Notes: generated from the letters alone by a model not told the origin. DNA of 64,000 nucleotides from Rhodopseudomonas rhenobacensis (GCF_014203125.1 NZ_JACHIH010000025.1:1-64000); one strand, 5' to 3'; positions 1 to 7,945 are shown, counted from the stretch's first letter. Made by a program: numbers and translations.

Positions 1-60
1 CTGGTCCGCCTCAACGCCAAAGCGCGCGATGCGCGAGCCGAATACGCTAATGCAACTTGA
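1..60 (+). CDS. 3' end of an unidentified gene (partial)
   Basis: An open frame enters from the left edge and ends in TGA at 58-60, giving a 19-residue tail ending in AEYANAT. It lies about 140 bases before phnM in the same direction, so it could be the end of an upstream C-P lyase operon gene, but the tail is too short to identify. It may also be a chance open frame. Confidence 0.25.
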   Translation: MVRLNAKARDARAEYANAT

Positions 61-148
61 CACGCCAGATAGTCGCTCACCCGACCCGGCTTCGCGGAGC
101 TTGTACTCGGACGGCGCGAAGCGCCGATCCGGGTGCTCCGCCAGGTCG

Positions 149-174
149 ACCTCTCCCCGCAAGCGGGGAGAGGT
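149..174. repeat. Short palindrome (repeat family D)
   Basis: A near-perfect inverted repeat: ACCTCTCCCCGC, a 2-base loop, then GCGGGGAGAGGT. A second copy lies at 63642-63667. Both sit in intergenic DNA just upstream of genes. It resembles the small dispersed palindromes common in Rhodopseudomonas/Bradyrhizobium. There is no T-tract, so it does not look like an intrinsic terminator. Confidence 0.7.
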
Positions 175-200
175 GAATCAGTGCTCCAAGGACAGATCAA

Positions 201-1358
201 ATGACCACGCCTGACTCTCAATCTCTGCTCGGCAATGCCCGCATCGTGCTGGCCGACCGCGTCATCGATCGCGGCTGGGTGGCGATCGAAGCCGGCCGCA
301 TCGCCGAATTCGGCGAAGGCCCCGCCCCGCGCGGCAGCGTCGATTGTGGCGGCGACCTGCTGATGCCCGGCCTGATCGAATTGCATACCGATCATCTGGA
401 GATGCATTATCAGCCGCGGCCCAAGGTGCAATGGGACCCGGTGGCGGCGGTGGTGTCGTATGACGGGCAGCTCGCGACCTGCGGCATCACCACGGTGCTG
501 GATTCGCTGCGGGTGTGGCGCGAGGAAGGCGCCGACGACGTCGACGGCCAGGCCGTCATCCTCGCCGAGGCGATCGCCGCCGCGCGCGACGCCAATCTGC
601 TGCGCGCCGAGCATTATCTGCATCTGCGCTGCGAAATCCCGATGCCCAACGTGGTGCACGAAGCCAAGGAGCTGATCGACCGCCCCGACGTGCGGCTGAT
701 GTCGCTGATGGACCACACCCCGGGCCAGCGCCAGTTTCGCGACGAAGGAAAGCTGCGCGAGTATTATCGCGGCAAGGGCGCCGGCATGACCGACGCCGAG
801 CTCGACGTGATGTTCGCGCGCCGGCTGTTCTGCAAAGAGAACTACGCCGAGGCCAATATGCGCGCGATCGTGGCCTTGGCGCATCAGCACGCCATTCCGC
901 TGGCCAGCCACGACGACACCACCGAGGAAAACGTCGCCGACGCGCTGCGCGACCGGGTGGCGGTGGCGGAATTTCCCACCACGCTGGAAGCCGCGCGCGG
1001 CTTGCACGAGGCCGGCATCGACATTCTGATGGGCGCGCCGAATGTGGTGCGCGGCGGCTCGCATTCCGGCAACATCGCGGCGATCGATCTCGCCCGCGAG
1101 GGGCTCTTGGACATTCTATCGTCGGACTACATCCCGTCGAGCTTGTTGATGGCGGCGCTGCAATTGCCGGACCGCGCGCCCGCGATCGATCTCGCCGCGG
1201 CGGTGCGCACCGTCACCAAGGCGCCGGCGGAAGCGGTCGGGCTCAACGATCGCGGCGAGATCGCGATCGGCAAGCGCGCCGATCTGATCAGGGTCCACGT
1301 CGCGCACGAGGTGCCGGCGGTGCGCAGCGTCTGGCGCGAAGGGAATCGGGTGGCGTGA
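201..1358 (+). CDS. phnM: PhnM, ribose 1-methylphosphonate 5-triphosphate diphosphatase
   Basis: A 385-residue amidohydrolase of the C-P lyase pathway. PhnM removes pyrophosphate from 5-triphosphoribosyl 1-phosphonate, giving the 5-phosphate that PhnJ cleaves. The metal-binding motif HTDHLEMH is at residues 62-69, and the family features SHDDTT and GGSHSGN follow. The length is normal for PhnM. The stop overlaps the GTG start of phnN (GTGA), so the two are translationally coupled. The rest of the phn operon should lie to the left of the window. Phosphonate use is normally under PhoB control, but no Pho box is visible here because the operon promoter is outside. Confidence 0.93.
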   Translation: MTTPDSQSLLGNARIVLADRVIDRGWVAIEAGRIAEFGEGPAPRGSVDCGGDLLMPGLIELHTDHLEMHYQPRPKVQWDPVAAVVSYDGQLATCGITTVLDSLRVWREEGADDVDGQAVILAEAIAAARDANLLRAEHYLHLRCEIPMPNVVHEAKELIDRPDVRLMSLMDHTPGQRQFRDEGKLREYYRGKGAGMTDAELDVMFARRLFCKENYAEANMRAIVALAHQHAIPLASHDDTTEENVADALRDRVAVAEFPTTLEAARGLHEAGIDILMGAPNVVRGGSHSGNIAAIDLAREGLLDILSSDYIPSSLLMAALQLPDRAPAIDLAAAVRTVTKAPAEAVGLNDRGEIAIGKRADLIRVHVAHEVPAVRSVWREGNRVA

Positions 1359-1933
1359 GCGACCTTTTCACCAGCGCCGAACAAGCAGCAGCGCCGATCG
1401 GCCCCGGCCACTTCATCGCGGTGGTCGGCCCGAGCGGCGCCGGCAAGGACACGCTGATCGCGCTGGCGCGTGCCGGCTGCGGCCCCGAGGTGCTGTTCCC
1501 GCGCCGCGTCGTCACCCGCGCGGCCTCGGCCTATGAGGACAACGACACGCTGACGCCGCAGGCGTTTGATGAAGCATTGGCGCGCGGCGCCTTCGCGCTC
1601 AATTGGGGCGCCCACGGGCTGCGCTACGGCCTGCCTGTGGCGATCAATGATGCGATCCGCGCCGGCCGCAGCGTGGTGATCAACGTCTCGCGCGCGGTGC
1701 TGCCGGCGATCCGCAAGACTTACGCGCACGTCACCGTGGTGCTGATCACCGCGCCGCCCGACGTGTTGGCCGCAAGGCTCGCCGCAAGGAAGCGGCCGAG
1801 CGATGGCTCGCTCGACGAGCGGCTGCACCGCACGGTCAGTGACGCCGACGTCGCCGCCGACGTCACCATCAGCAATGTCGGCCCCGCCGAGCAGCATGGC
1901 AGGGAGCTGTTGGAGGTGATCAGGCGGGGGTGA
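1355..1933 (+). CDS. phnN: PhnN, ribose 1,5-bisphosphate phosphokinase
   Basis: A 192-residue kinase related to guanylate kinase. PhnN phosphorylates ribose 1,5-bisphosphate to PRPP, the last salvage step after C-P lyase. The P-loop GPSGAGKD is at residues 25-32, followed by the guanylate-kinase-like segment RRVVTRAAS. The GTG start overlaps the phnM stop, which fixes the start. The same frame stays open far upstream, but that part only runs across phnM in another frame. It is the last gene of the phn cluster; the next 500 bases are repeats. Confidence 0.9.
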   Translation: MSDLFTSAEQAAAPIGPGHFIAVVGPSGAGKDTLIALARAGCGPEVLFPRRVVTRAASAYEDNDTLTPQAFDEALARGAFALNWGAHGLRYGLPVAINDAIRAGRSVVINVSRAVLPAIRKTYAHVTVVLITAPPDVLAARLAARKRPSDGSLDERLHRTVSDADVAADVTISNVGPAEQHGRELLEVIRRG

Positions 1934-1984
1934 TTCTGGACGTCATCACGCGGCGGATGCAGATCGCGCTCCAAAGAGGGCGCG

Positions 1985-2139
1985 CCCCGGACGCGGCGCA
2001 CCGCGCCGCGCTTGCGGCGTGGTGCGTTGCAGAGCCGGGGCCGTTACGGAACGCGGCGCTTGCAACGGTCGAGATTTAGCGCGTAACGGTCCCGGCTCGC
2101 TGTGCCGCGCCAAACGCGCGGCACAGCGTCCGGGACACG
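1985..2139. repeat. Long imperfect palindrome (repeat family B, copy 1)
   Basis: This element starts with CCCCGGACGC and ends with its complement CGTCCGGGACACG. Inside is a second inverted pair, CCGGGGCCGTTACGG and TAACGGTCCCGG. Further copies are at 4345-4470, 11022-11160 and 54402-54526. All four are intergenic and share arms while the loops differ, which is typical of a small mobile palindromic element without its own transposase. Confidence 0.8.
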
Positions 2140-2161
2140 TGCCTCGTCTCTAATAGAAACC

Positions 2162-2277
2162 GTCATCCCGGGGCACGAGCGGCGTGAGCCGCGAGTGAAC
2201 CCGGGATCCAGTACTCACCGCCCTGGAATACTGGATTCCGGGTTCGCTCGGCCTTCGGCCTCGCGCCCCGGAATGAC
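2162..2277. repeat. 116-bp palindromic repeat (family A, copy 1)
   Basis: It begins GTCATCCCGGGGC and ends GCCCCGGAATGAC, with an inner pair CCAGTACTC and GAATACTGG. It is nearly identical over its full length to 37262-37377, 35 kb away. Related but shorter-armed copies are at 6950-7061, 9830-9942 and 27550-27678. The stretch 2278-2448 after it holds no recognisable gene. Confidence 0.85.
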
Positions 2278-2448
2278 AGCCTGAGTTTGGGCCGGCGCAG
2301 GAGAGGAACAGCTGAGCTGCGCAGCAGGAAACAGCCCTCCTGAATCACTCCACGACAGCGGTTCCGCGCCGCCCGGTTCCCCGCTGTCATCCAGACTTCA
2401 ACTCCCTCGGTCATTGATGACCGCTCATTTGCAGATGAGGGATGTTGC

Positions 2449-2618
2449 ATGACCGATTTGACGCTCGACCCATCGATGGACGGCGGCCCGGTGCAGCCGG
2501 CGGCGCGGCCCAATCTCGACAACGGCTTCAATCCGCTGACCTTGCCTGGGTGCTGACGCTGCCGGCGGCGATCCTGTTGTCGGGCGCGCTGTACTTCGTG
2601 TTCTCGCGGCTGTTTTGA
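2449..2618 (+). pseudogene. Frameshifted small single-pass membrane protein
   Basis: An ATG at 2449 opens MTDLTLDPSMDGG... and stops early after LTLPGC. In the next frame the sequence continues as AWVLTLPAAILLSGALYF and on to a stop at 2616-2618. Restoring one G in TTGCCTGGG (to TTGGCCTGGG) joins the two into one 56-residue protein with a hydrophilic N-terminus and one C-terminal membrane helix. This is either a recent one-base deletion or a sequencing error. The family is not recognised. Confidence 0.6.
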
Positions 2619-2654
2619 GGCAAAAGGGCGAGAGACGTAGTCAGCGCTCGAGTT

Positions 2655-2766
2655 CGTCATTGCGAGCAGCTCTTGCGACGAAGCAATCCAGGGCTAAGCG
2701 TGCAGCCCCTGGATTGCTTCGCTGGTCGGCCGGCGCTGCGCGCCGTCCTCGGCTCGCAATGACGAC
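2655..2766. repeat. Palindromic repeat (family C)
   Basis: It begins CGTCATTGCGAGC and ends GCTCGCAATGACG, with an inner pair GAAGCAATCCAGG and CCTGGATTGCTTC. Only one copy is present in this window. It lies in the 311-base gap before the zntB-like gene. Nothing else recognisable is in that gap. Confidence 0.75.
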
Positions 2767-2929
2767 AGGGCGTGGGTTACGAGCAGGCGTGCCCCGACTG
2801 TGCATGCTTCTCGTCATGGCTGGCAGTCGCTTCAGCCGAGATGGTCAGACTGACACATTGCCGTAACACAAAGGTCATTTCATAGGCGTGATGGCCGGTC
2901 CGCGGCCGGAGTAGTTCGATGACCGCATC

Positions 2930-3973
2930 ATGACGTCCGACGTTCCCGCCGCGCACAGCCTTCCGATCGACCCCGAAATCCCGCTATTGGCGCCGCCGCA
3001 GCCGATCCCGGGGCTGGTGTGGGCGTTCCGGATCGGCGCCGACGGTCGGCCGCAAGCGTTGCCGGTCGATCGGCCGATCGAGCCGCAACACGACGCGCGG
3101 CTCTGGCTGCATTTCAACCTGACCGACACCCGCGCGCTGCAGTGGCTGGAGTCCGCGGCGCTGCCGATTCCCGAACAGGCCCGCGCGCTGCTGCTGTCGA
3201 AGGACACCTATCAGCAGCTGCACGCCAGCGACGACGGCGCCTACGGGGTGATCGCCGACCTGTTGCGCGACATCGGCGGCGCCACCGAGGACACCGGCTA
3301 TCTGCGCTTCGTGATGACCGAGCACCTGCTGCTGAGCGGCCGGCACCGCGCGCTGTGCGCCGCCGACGCCACCAGGCGCGCGCTGGAAAACGGCTGCCGC
3401 ATCGACAGCGTCGCAACATTGTTCGAAACCATCGTCGAGAACGTCGCCGCCACCATGGAACGGGTGATCGACCGGCTCGCCGAGACGCTCGACGACATCG
3501 AGGAAGAGGTGCTGTCGGACGAGGACGTCGATCTGCGCAAGAATCTCGGCCAGGTGCGGCGGACCTGCGTGCGGCTGCATCGGCAATTGTCCGGGCTGCA
3601 GCAGGTGTTCCACCGGCTGGAAGAGAAGGACACCTCCGAGCTGAAGCCGGCGCTGCAGATCGCCGCCGGCAAATTGGCGCAACGGCTCGACGGGCTCGAC
3701 CGCACCATCATCGAGATGCGCGAGCGCAGCCGGTTGCTGCAGGAAGAGCTGCAGCTGAAGATCGAGGAACAGGGCAACAACAGCCTGCGGGTGCTGTCGG
3801 TGCTGACCGCGCTGTTGATGCCGCCGACGCTGGTCACCGGCATCTTCGGCATGAACACCAAGGGGCTGCCGTTCACCGACAGCGACGCTGGGTTCTGGTG
3901 GGCGGCGGCGCTGATCTGTCTGGCGTCGCTGTCGGCCTATCTGATCCTGCGGCGGATCGGCATCATCAGGTAG
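2930..3973 (+). CDS. zntB: CorA-family transporter, ZntB-like
   Basis: A 347-residue inner-membrane divalent cation transporter of the CorA superfamily. The long N-terminal cytosolic domain carries a charged helical region (about residues 170-285, rich in Glu and Arg, coiled-coil like). Two transmembrane helices close the protein. The first ends in the pore signature GMNTKGLPF, which is the ZntB form (CorA proper has GMN with different following residues). ZntB moves zinc, with proton coupling in the enterobacterial protein; the substrate here is inferred. It is flanked by repeats, with no operon partner. Confidence 0.8.
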   Translation: MTSDVPAAHSLPIDPEIPLLAPPQPIPGLVWAFRIGADGRPQALPVDRPIEPQHDARLWLHFNLTDTRALQWLESAALPIPEQARALLLSKDTYQQLHASDDGAYGVIADLLRDIGGATEDTGYLRFVMTEHLLLSGRHRALCAADATRRALENGCRIDSVATLFETIVENVAATMERVIDRLAETLDDIEEEVLSDEDVDLRKNLGQVRRTCVRLHRQLSGLQQVFHRLEEKDTSELKPALQIAAGKLAQRLDGLDRTIIEMRERSRLLQEELQLKIEEQGNNSLRVLSVLTALLMPPTLVTGIFGMNTKGLPFTDSDAGFWWAAALICLASLSAYLILRRIGIIR

Positions 3974-3988
3974 CGCGCGAGGCGCACG

Positions 3989-4210
3989 TTACGCCGCGAG
4001 GTCCCACAGCGACGGCGAGCCGCGCAGCAGCACGCTGCGCCCGGTCGGGGTGATGCGCGGGCCGTCGTCGCCCGGTGCCGCCAGCCCGAGCGAGATCAGC
4101 TCGGCCAAAGCGTGAGTGTTCATCGCGCGCCGCTCTGCGGCGGGCAGCCGCAGCGCGCGCAGTGTGTGCCAATGATCCGGGGTCAGGCTGCATCCGATTT
4201 CCGTCGCCAT
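3989..4210 (-). CDS. Small conserved hypothetical, winged-helix-like
   Basis: A 73-residue soluble protein starting MATEIGCSLTPDHW. The middle has a helix-turn pattern (HALAELISLGLAA), followed by a short strand pair around PRITPTGRSVLLRG. This is the layout of the last helix and wing of a small MarR-like winged helix, but that is a guess from pattern only. It is convergent with the zntB-like gene, 15 bases apart. Upstream are a GC-rich spacer and repeat B. Function unknown. Confidence 0.55.
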   Translation of the reverse strand: MATEIGCSLTPDHWHTLRALRLPAAERRAMNTHALAELISLGLAAPGDDGPRITPTGRSVLLRGSPSLWDLAA

Positions 4211-4344
4211 CGCGTCCGCCTTCAATCCGTGGTGCTGCGGGCTTGATACGGGCGGTAGATGAATAGGGTGCGACCGCTTTGCGGCGGGACCTTGAATTCC
4301 GCGCAACGGATTGTGATGGCCGACCAGCGCACTCCGATCTGACG

Positions 4345-4470
4345 CGTGTCCCGGACGCGGTGTGGCGCGTCAGCGCCGCACCCGCGAGCCGGGACCGTTC
4401 GAAATGCGGACTCCGTAACGGTCCCGGTTCTGCGGAGCAGCGCTTCGCGCTGCCCCGCGGCCGGGACACG
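4345..4470. repeat. Repeat family B, copy 2
   Basis: Starts CGTGTCCCGGACGC and ends CGGCCGGGACACG, with the inner pair GAGCCGGGACCG and CGGTCCCGGTTC. Same architecture as the copies at 1985, 11022 and 54402. It fills much of the gap between the small hypothetical gene and the sugE-type gene. Confidence 0.8.
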
Positions 4471-4488
4471 GAAGGCACATACACGAGA

Positions 4489-4812
4489 TTACACCGACGA
4501 ATTCAGCTTCAGCCCGATCATGCCGGCGACGATCAGCAGCAGGCACAACAGCCGCACCGGATCGGCGGATTCGCCGAACATCAGCATGCCGACCACGATG
4601 GTGCCGGCGGCGCCGATCCCGGTCCACACCGCGTAGGCGGTGCCGAACGGCAGCGATTTCAGCGCCACCGCCATCAAGGCGAAACTGGCGAGAATCGCCA
4701 GCGCGGTCGCGGCGGTCGGCCAGAACCGGGTCAGCCCGTCGGAATATTTCAGCCCCATCGCCCAGGCGATTTCCAGAAGCCCCGCGGCGAACAGCGCAAG
4801 CCAGCCGTTCAA
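4489..4812 (-). CDS. sugE: SugE/Gdx-type small multidrug resistance exporter
   Basis: A 107-residue SMR protein with four transmembrane helices. The N-terminal signature LLEIAWAMGLKYSDGLTRFWP carries the family Glu, here residue 13, and Trp-Ala-(M)-Gly-Leu-Lys-Tyr-Ser is the SugE/Gdx subtype, which exports guanidinium, rather than the EmrE subtype. The start is a TTG overlapping the btaB stop (TTGA), so it is translated from the btaB transcript. No guanidine riboswitch is possible here because the upstream DNA is coding. Why it is coupled to betaine-lipid synthesis is unclear. Confidence 0.85.
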   Translation of the reverse strand: MNGWLALFAAGLLEIAWAMGLKYSDGLTRFWPTAATALAILASFALMAVALKSLPFGTAYAVWTGIGAAGTIVVGMLMFGESADPVRLLCLLLIVAGMIGLKLNSSV

Positions 4813-5513
4813 GGCGCGCGCGGTCCCGGCGGCAGGCTGATCACCGCATATTGAGCGTAGCCGCGATACGGCCGCTCGAAGCGAAGCGTGGCGCCGCGGC
4901 TGTCAGCGAAGCGCTGCAGCGTGCGCGCCAGATCGTCGCGCGGGGTGACGTCGAACAGCGCCAGCCAGCGTCGCAGCAGCGTGCGGGCCCAGCGCGGCAG
5001 GCCGTGCTGATCGCCGAAATCGACGATGTGCAGGCTGCCGCCCGGCGCCAGATGATGCGCCGCGGCTTCGAGTACGTGCGGCCAGTCCGCGATCATCGAC
5101 AGGCAGTAGGAAATCATCACGTGATCGAAGGCGCGGACGCCGAACATCCGGCGCGGATCGAACGCGGTGGCGTCGCCATGCGCGACGCGAACGCGGTCGC
5201 TGCGGCCGTCGCGGGCAATCGCCGCGATCGCCGAGGTCAGCATCTCGGTGGAGACGTCGAGGCCGAAGAATTTGGCTTCCGGATAACGCCGCGAGGCGAC
5301 GATCAGATTGCGGCCGGTGCCGCAGCCGATCTCCAGCACGCGCGCGCGCGGCGCCGGCTTCAGGCCGTCGATCATGTGGTCGCGGCCGAGCAGGTAGTAA
5401 CGCCGCGTCGCATCGTAGATGTGGCGCTGCCAGCGATACATCCGGTTCATGCGCTGCGTAGCGTCGACCGGCCAGGAGCCGTCGACGCCAATCTCGGGCT
5501 GAAATGCGGACAT
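4809..5513 (-). CDS. btaB: BtaB-like diacylglycerylhomoserine N-methyltransferase
   Basis: A 234-residue class I SAM-dependent methyltransferase with motif I VLEIGCGTGRNL at residues 59-70. It lies head to head with btaA, 148 bases apart. In Rhodobacter sphaeroides BtaA transfers the aminocarboxypropyl group of SAM to diacylglycerol, and BtaB trimethylates the product to the betaine lipid DGTS, which replaces phospholipids under phosphate limitation. Assignment rests on the fold plus the btaA neighbour. The ATG at 5513 is a clear start. The stop overlaps the next gene's TTG. Confidence 0.85.
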   Translation of the reverse strand: MSAFQPEIGVDGSWPVDATQRMNRMYRWQRHIYDATRRYYLLGRDHMIDGLKPAPRARVLEIGCGTGRNLIVASRRYPEAKFFGLDVSTEMLTSAIAAIARDGRSDRVRVAHGDATAFDPRRMFGVRAFDHVMISYCLSMIADWPHVLEAAAHHLAPGGSLHIVDFGDQHGLPRWARTLLRRWLALFDVTPRDDLARTLQRFADSRGATLRFERPYRGYAQYAVISLPPGPRAP

Positions 5514-5561
5514 CGTTGCACCTCATCAAGTGTGGGGTTGCCTCATCCTTGCGATGTTTGC

Positions 5562-5579
5562 GCGACAGCGGTGTGACAC
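5562..5579 (-). promoter_or_regulatory. Candidate Pho box upstream of btaB
   Basis: On the minus strand the sequence reads GTGTCAC, 4 bases, CTGTCGC. This has the two 7-base direct repeats with a 4-base spacer expected for PhoB (consensus CTGTCAT-N4-CTGTCAT), matching 5 of 7 in each half. It lies about 50 bases before the btaB start. A weaker match on the plus strand at 5602-5619 could serve btaA. Confidence 0.5.
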
Positions 5580-5661
5580 CTCGCGCGGGAAAAGCCGGGC
5601 GTTGTCGCAAAACTGCAGTGCGCGGTGGATATTTTCTGCAGATTGCCGATTCGAGGGTCCC

Positions 5662-6867
5662 ATGAATACGCACTTGATCGCGGACGCCGTCCGCAACAGC
5701 CGCAGCCGCGACGAGTCGACCGTTTGGGACAAGTTGTTTGCGTTCTGGTTTCGCCGTCTGGTCTACACCCAGATCTGGGAAGATCCCGAGGCCGACCTCG
5801 CCGCGCTGCAATTGCCGGTCGGCTCCACCATCGTGACGATTTCATCCGGCGGCTGCAACGCGCTGTCCTACCTCACCGCGCGGCCCGCGCAGGTGTTCGC
5901 GGTCGACCTCAACGAGGCGCATCTGTCGCTGCTGAAATTGAAGCTCGCGGGCTTGCGCGCATTCGCCAACTACGCGGATTTCTGGCAGTTCTTCGGCGAA
6001 GGCGCCGATGAGGCCAACGCCGAGCTCTATCGCAACAAGCTGCGGCCGTTGCTCGACCCCGAGGCCCGCGAGTTCTGGGACAAGCGCAATCTCCTGGCCC
6101 GGCCGCGCCACGCTTACTTCACCGACGGCTTCTATCGCCACGGCGTGCTCGGCCGCTTCATCGGCATGGCGCATATCCTGGCCAAGCTGGCGCGGATCGA
6201 TCTTGCCGCGTTGCTCGACGACAACCGCGAGGCGCCGAAACGCGTCGAGGCGCTGGCGCGGCTCGACCGGCTGTTTCATTCAGCATTGGCGCGGTTCATC
6301 ACCAGGACCCCGGCGCTGTTGTTCAGCCTCGGCATTCCGCCGCAGCAGCGCGATCTGTTGGGCGGCAACTCGCCGCTCAACCAGGTGCTGCACGAGCGAC
6401 TGCTCAAGCTGATCAACGTGCACCCCAACGATACTAATTACTTCGCCTGGCAGGCGCTCAGCCGCCGCTATCCGGGGCCGGGCGACACTTGCCTGCCGCC
6501 CTATCTGCAGGCCGGCCAGTTCGCGCGGATGCGGGGCGGCGCCGGGCTGGTGATCCCGGTGCACGCCAATCTGCGGGTGTTTCTGGAAAGCCTGCCGGCC
6601 AACCAGATCGACGCGGTGGTGCTGCTCGACTCGCAGGACTGGATGGCGCCCGACGAAATCCGCGCGCTGTGGAATGCGATCGACCGTACCGGCAGCGAGC
6701 GGGTGCGGGTGATCTTCCGCACCGCCGGCGCCGACTCGCCGCTCGAAGGCGACGAACTCGCGTCACTGCGCGAGGTCTGGCGCCGCGACGAGGCGCGCAG
6801 CGCCATCGGGTTTTCCCGCGACCGCTCCGGGATCTATGGCGGCTTCCACTGCTACGGGCGGGTGTGA
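5662..6867 (+). CDS. btaA: BtaA-like diacylglycerol 3-amino-3-carboxypropyltransferase
   Basis: A 401-residue DUF3419-family enzyme. It joins the 3-amino-3-carboxypropyl group of SAM to diacylglycerol, the first step of betaine-lipid (DGTS) synthesis. Family features are WDKLFAFWFRRLVYTQIWED (residues 22-41), the SAM-binding loop TISSGGCNALSY (59-70) and VDLNEAH (81-87). The ATG at 5662 gives the normal N-terminus; the frame stays open upstream into the promoter region but without family sequence. It is divergent from btaB. Probably induced by phosphate starvation, as in known systems. Confidence 0.9.
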   Translation: MNTHLIADAVRNSRSRDESTVWDKLFAFWFRRLVYTQIWEDPEADLAALQLPVGSTIVTISSGGCNALSYLTARPAQVFAVDLNEAHLSLLKLKLAGLRAFANYADFWQFFGEGADEANAELYRNKLRPLLDPEAREFWDKRNLLARPRHAYFTDGFYRHGVLGRFIGMAHILAKLARIDLAALLDDNREAPKRVEALARLDRLFHSALARFITRTPALLFSLGIPPQQRDLLGGNSPLNQVLHERLLKLINVHPNDTNYFAWQALSRRYPGPGDTCLPPYLQAGQFARMRGGAGLVIPVHANLRVFLESLPANQIDAVVLLDSQDWMAPDEIRALWNAIDRTGSERVRVIFRTAGADSPLEGDELASLREVWRRDEARSAIGFSRDRSGIYGGFHCYGRV

Positions 6868-6949
6868 GCGCGGCTGGTCGGGTCGAATCTCTTTCTTGGG
6901 CTCGACCATTTTTGTCTGGGATACTGAAGCATCCAATTCAAACGCGGCC

Positions 6950-7061
6950 GTCATTCCGGATTGCGAGTTCGAAGAACGAGCAAGTCCGGAATCCATATCC
7001 CCTGCAGGGGTTATGGATCCCGGGCTCACTCGCAGCTTCGCTGCTCCTGCCCCGGGATGAC
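6950..7061. repeat. Palindromic repeat (family A variant, copy 2)
   Basis: Starts GTCATTCCGGATTGCGAG and ends GCCCCGGGATGAC, with the inner pair GGAATCCATA and TATGGATCC around CCCTGCAGGGG. Almost the same sequence recurs at 9830-9942, and the similarity extends upstream into a shared GAAGCATCCAA segment. The element is a hybrid of a 'TTGCGAG' arm and the commoner 'GGGGC' arm. Confidence 0.8.
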
Positions 7062-7098
7062 AGCCGGGACTTTTGCATCCATCCAACGCGAAGAGCTT

Positions 7099-7323
7099 TT
7101 AATTCTTGCCCTTCTGCTCGCGGCCGATGCCGGCGACCAGCAGATAAGCCACCACAAGGCTCGCGACATTGAACGCCGCGTAGCGGATGCCGTCCGGGGA
7201 GAACCCGAACTGGGTCCTGGCGATGTATTCCACCGCCGCGGCGACGATCAGCGCGACGACGCCGGCTGCTGCCAGATAGCCCCAGGATTTCGGCGAGAGT
7301 TTCGGGAACGAAAATTTCGGCAT
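7099..7323 (-). CDS. Small membrane protein, two helices
   Basis: A 74-residue protein. An amphipathic basic N-terminus (MPKFSFPKLSPKSW) precedes two transmembrane segments, about residues 15-34 (GYLAAAGVVALIVAAAVEYI) and 48-66 (AFNVASLVVAYLLVAGIG). The tail is polar and basic (REQKGKN). The family is not recognised. The start ATG is clear. It is convergent with btaA across repeat A, and transcribed away from the riboswitch cassette. Confidence 0.6.
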   Translation of the reverse strand: MPKFSFPKLSPKSWGYLAAAGVVALIVAAAVEYIARTQFGFSPDGIRYAAFNVASLVVAYLLVAGIGREQKGKN

Positions 7324-7541
7324 GGTATGATTATGCCTTTGTCAATGATAGCAGCCAGTCGGACCGGTCGGGTCCGCTCGAAACATACACCTAACGGAAA
7401 TCAGTCGCGCCAAGTTCCATCCGCTTGGAAATAGCTGCGGCCCCCCAATACCGTAGAAGGTTACCTCTGTGCAGGCCAGCACTGACTGCGCCAACCTCGG
7501 AGTTTGACGAGCCCGCCGCCGCGCAGTAATCGTGAGCGATA

Positions 7542-7696
7542 GTTTCAGTATCCAGGAACACGGTGCAATTCCGTGGCGGACCCGCCGCTGTATTCGGGGA
7601 CGCCGGCTGCAAGGCGAAAGCCAGTCACTGATGGGGAAGTCCTGTCGGGAAGGCGCAGACGGCGGACGATCCGAGAGCCAGAAGACCTGCTGAAAC
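7542..7696 (+). promoter_or_regulatory. Cobalamin (AdoCbl) riboswitch
   Basis: The hallmark B12-element blocks are present in order: ACGGTGCAATTCCGTGGCGG, then CCCGCCGCTGTAT, GGCGAAAGCCAGTCACTG, and AGAGCCAGAAGACCTGC. The closing P1 stem pairs GTTTCAG (7542-7548) with CTGAAAC (7690-7696). Downstream, GACCGGGC (7702-7709) can pair with GCCCGGTC (7769-7776), ending 8 bases before the Shine-Dalgarno at 7785-7788. That layout suggests control of translation. Riboswitches of this class normally repress when B12 is abundant. The next gene is the cbpA-like peptide. Confidence 0.93.
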
Positions 7697-7795
7697 GGTC
7701 CGACCGGGCGAAATCCGATGGCAAAGGGTTTCGGTGAGGAACGTGCTTACGCGCGCGCCTTGCCGCATGCCCGGTCATCACGATGGAGCCTGATG

Positions 7796-7945
7796 ATGAC
7801 TAAGATTGCCACCTCGACCACCGCCCGCCCCGCCACCGAGCCCGCCGTGCTGCGGCCCGACGTCATCGCGATTCGCAAGACCTGCGATTCCGAAGGCACC
7901 GGCCTGTCGCACTTCGTGCTGATGGACAAGGAGGCGGCGAAGTGA
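7796..7945 (+). CDS. cbpA: CbpA-like modified-peptide precursor
   Basis: A 49-residue peptide. Two ATGs are adjacent (7793, 7796); the second has better spacing to GGAG at 7785-7788. The N-terminal half is Ala/Thr/Pro-rich and leader-like (STTARPATEPAVLRPDV); the C-terminal half (IRKTCDSEGTGLSHFVL) has one Cys (residue 30) and looks like a core. The stop overlaps the GTG start of the radical SAM gene. I recall a predicted pair named CbpA/CbpB, defined by a small peptide, a radical SAM/SPASM enzyme and a B12 riboswitch; the naming follows that. Any modification, and the function, are inferred. Confidence 0.75.
   Translation: MTKIATSTTARPATEPAVLRPDVIAIRKTCDSEGTGLSHFVLMDKEAAK

Noticed and set aside
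5602-5619. Second Pho box for btaA
   Set aside because: Only 4 of 7 matches in each half. Mentioned but not counted as a feature.
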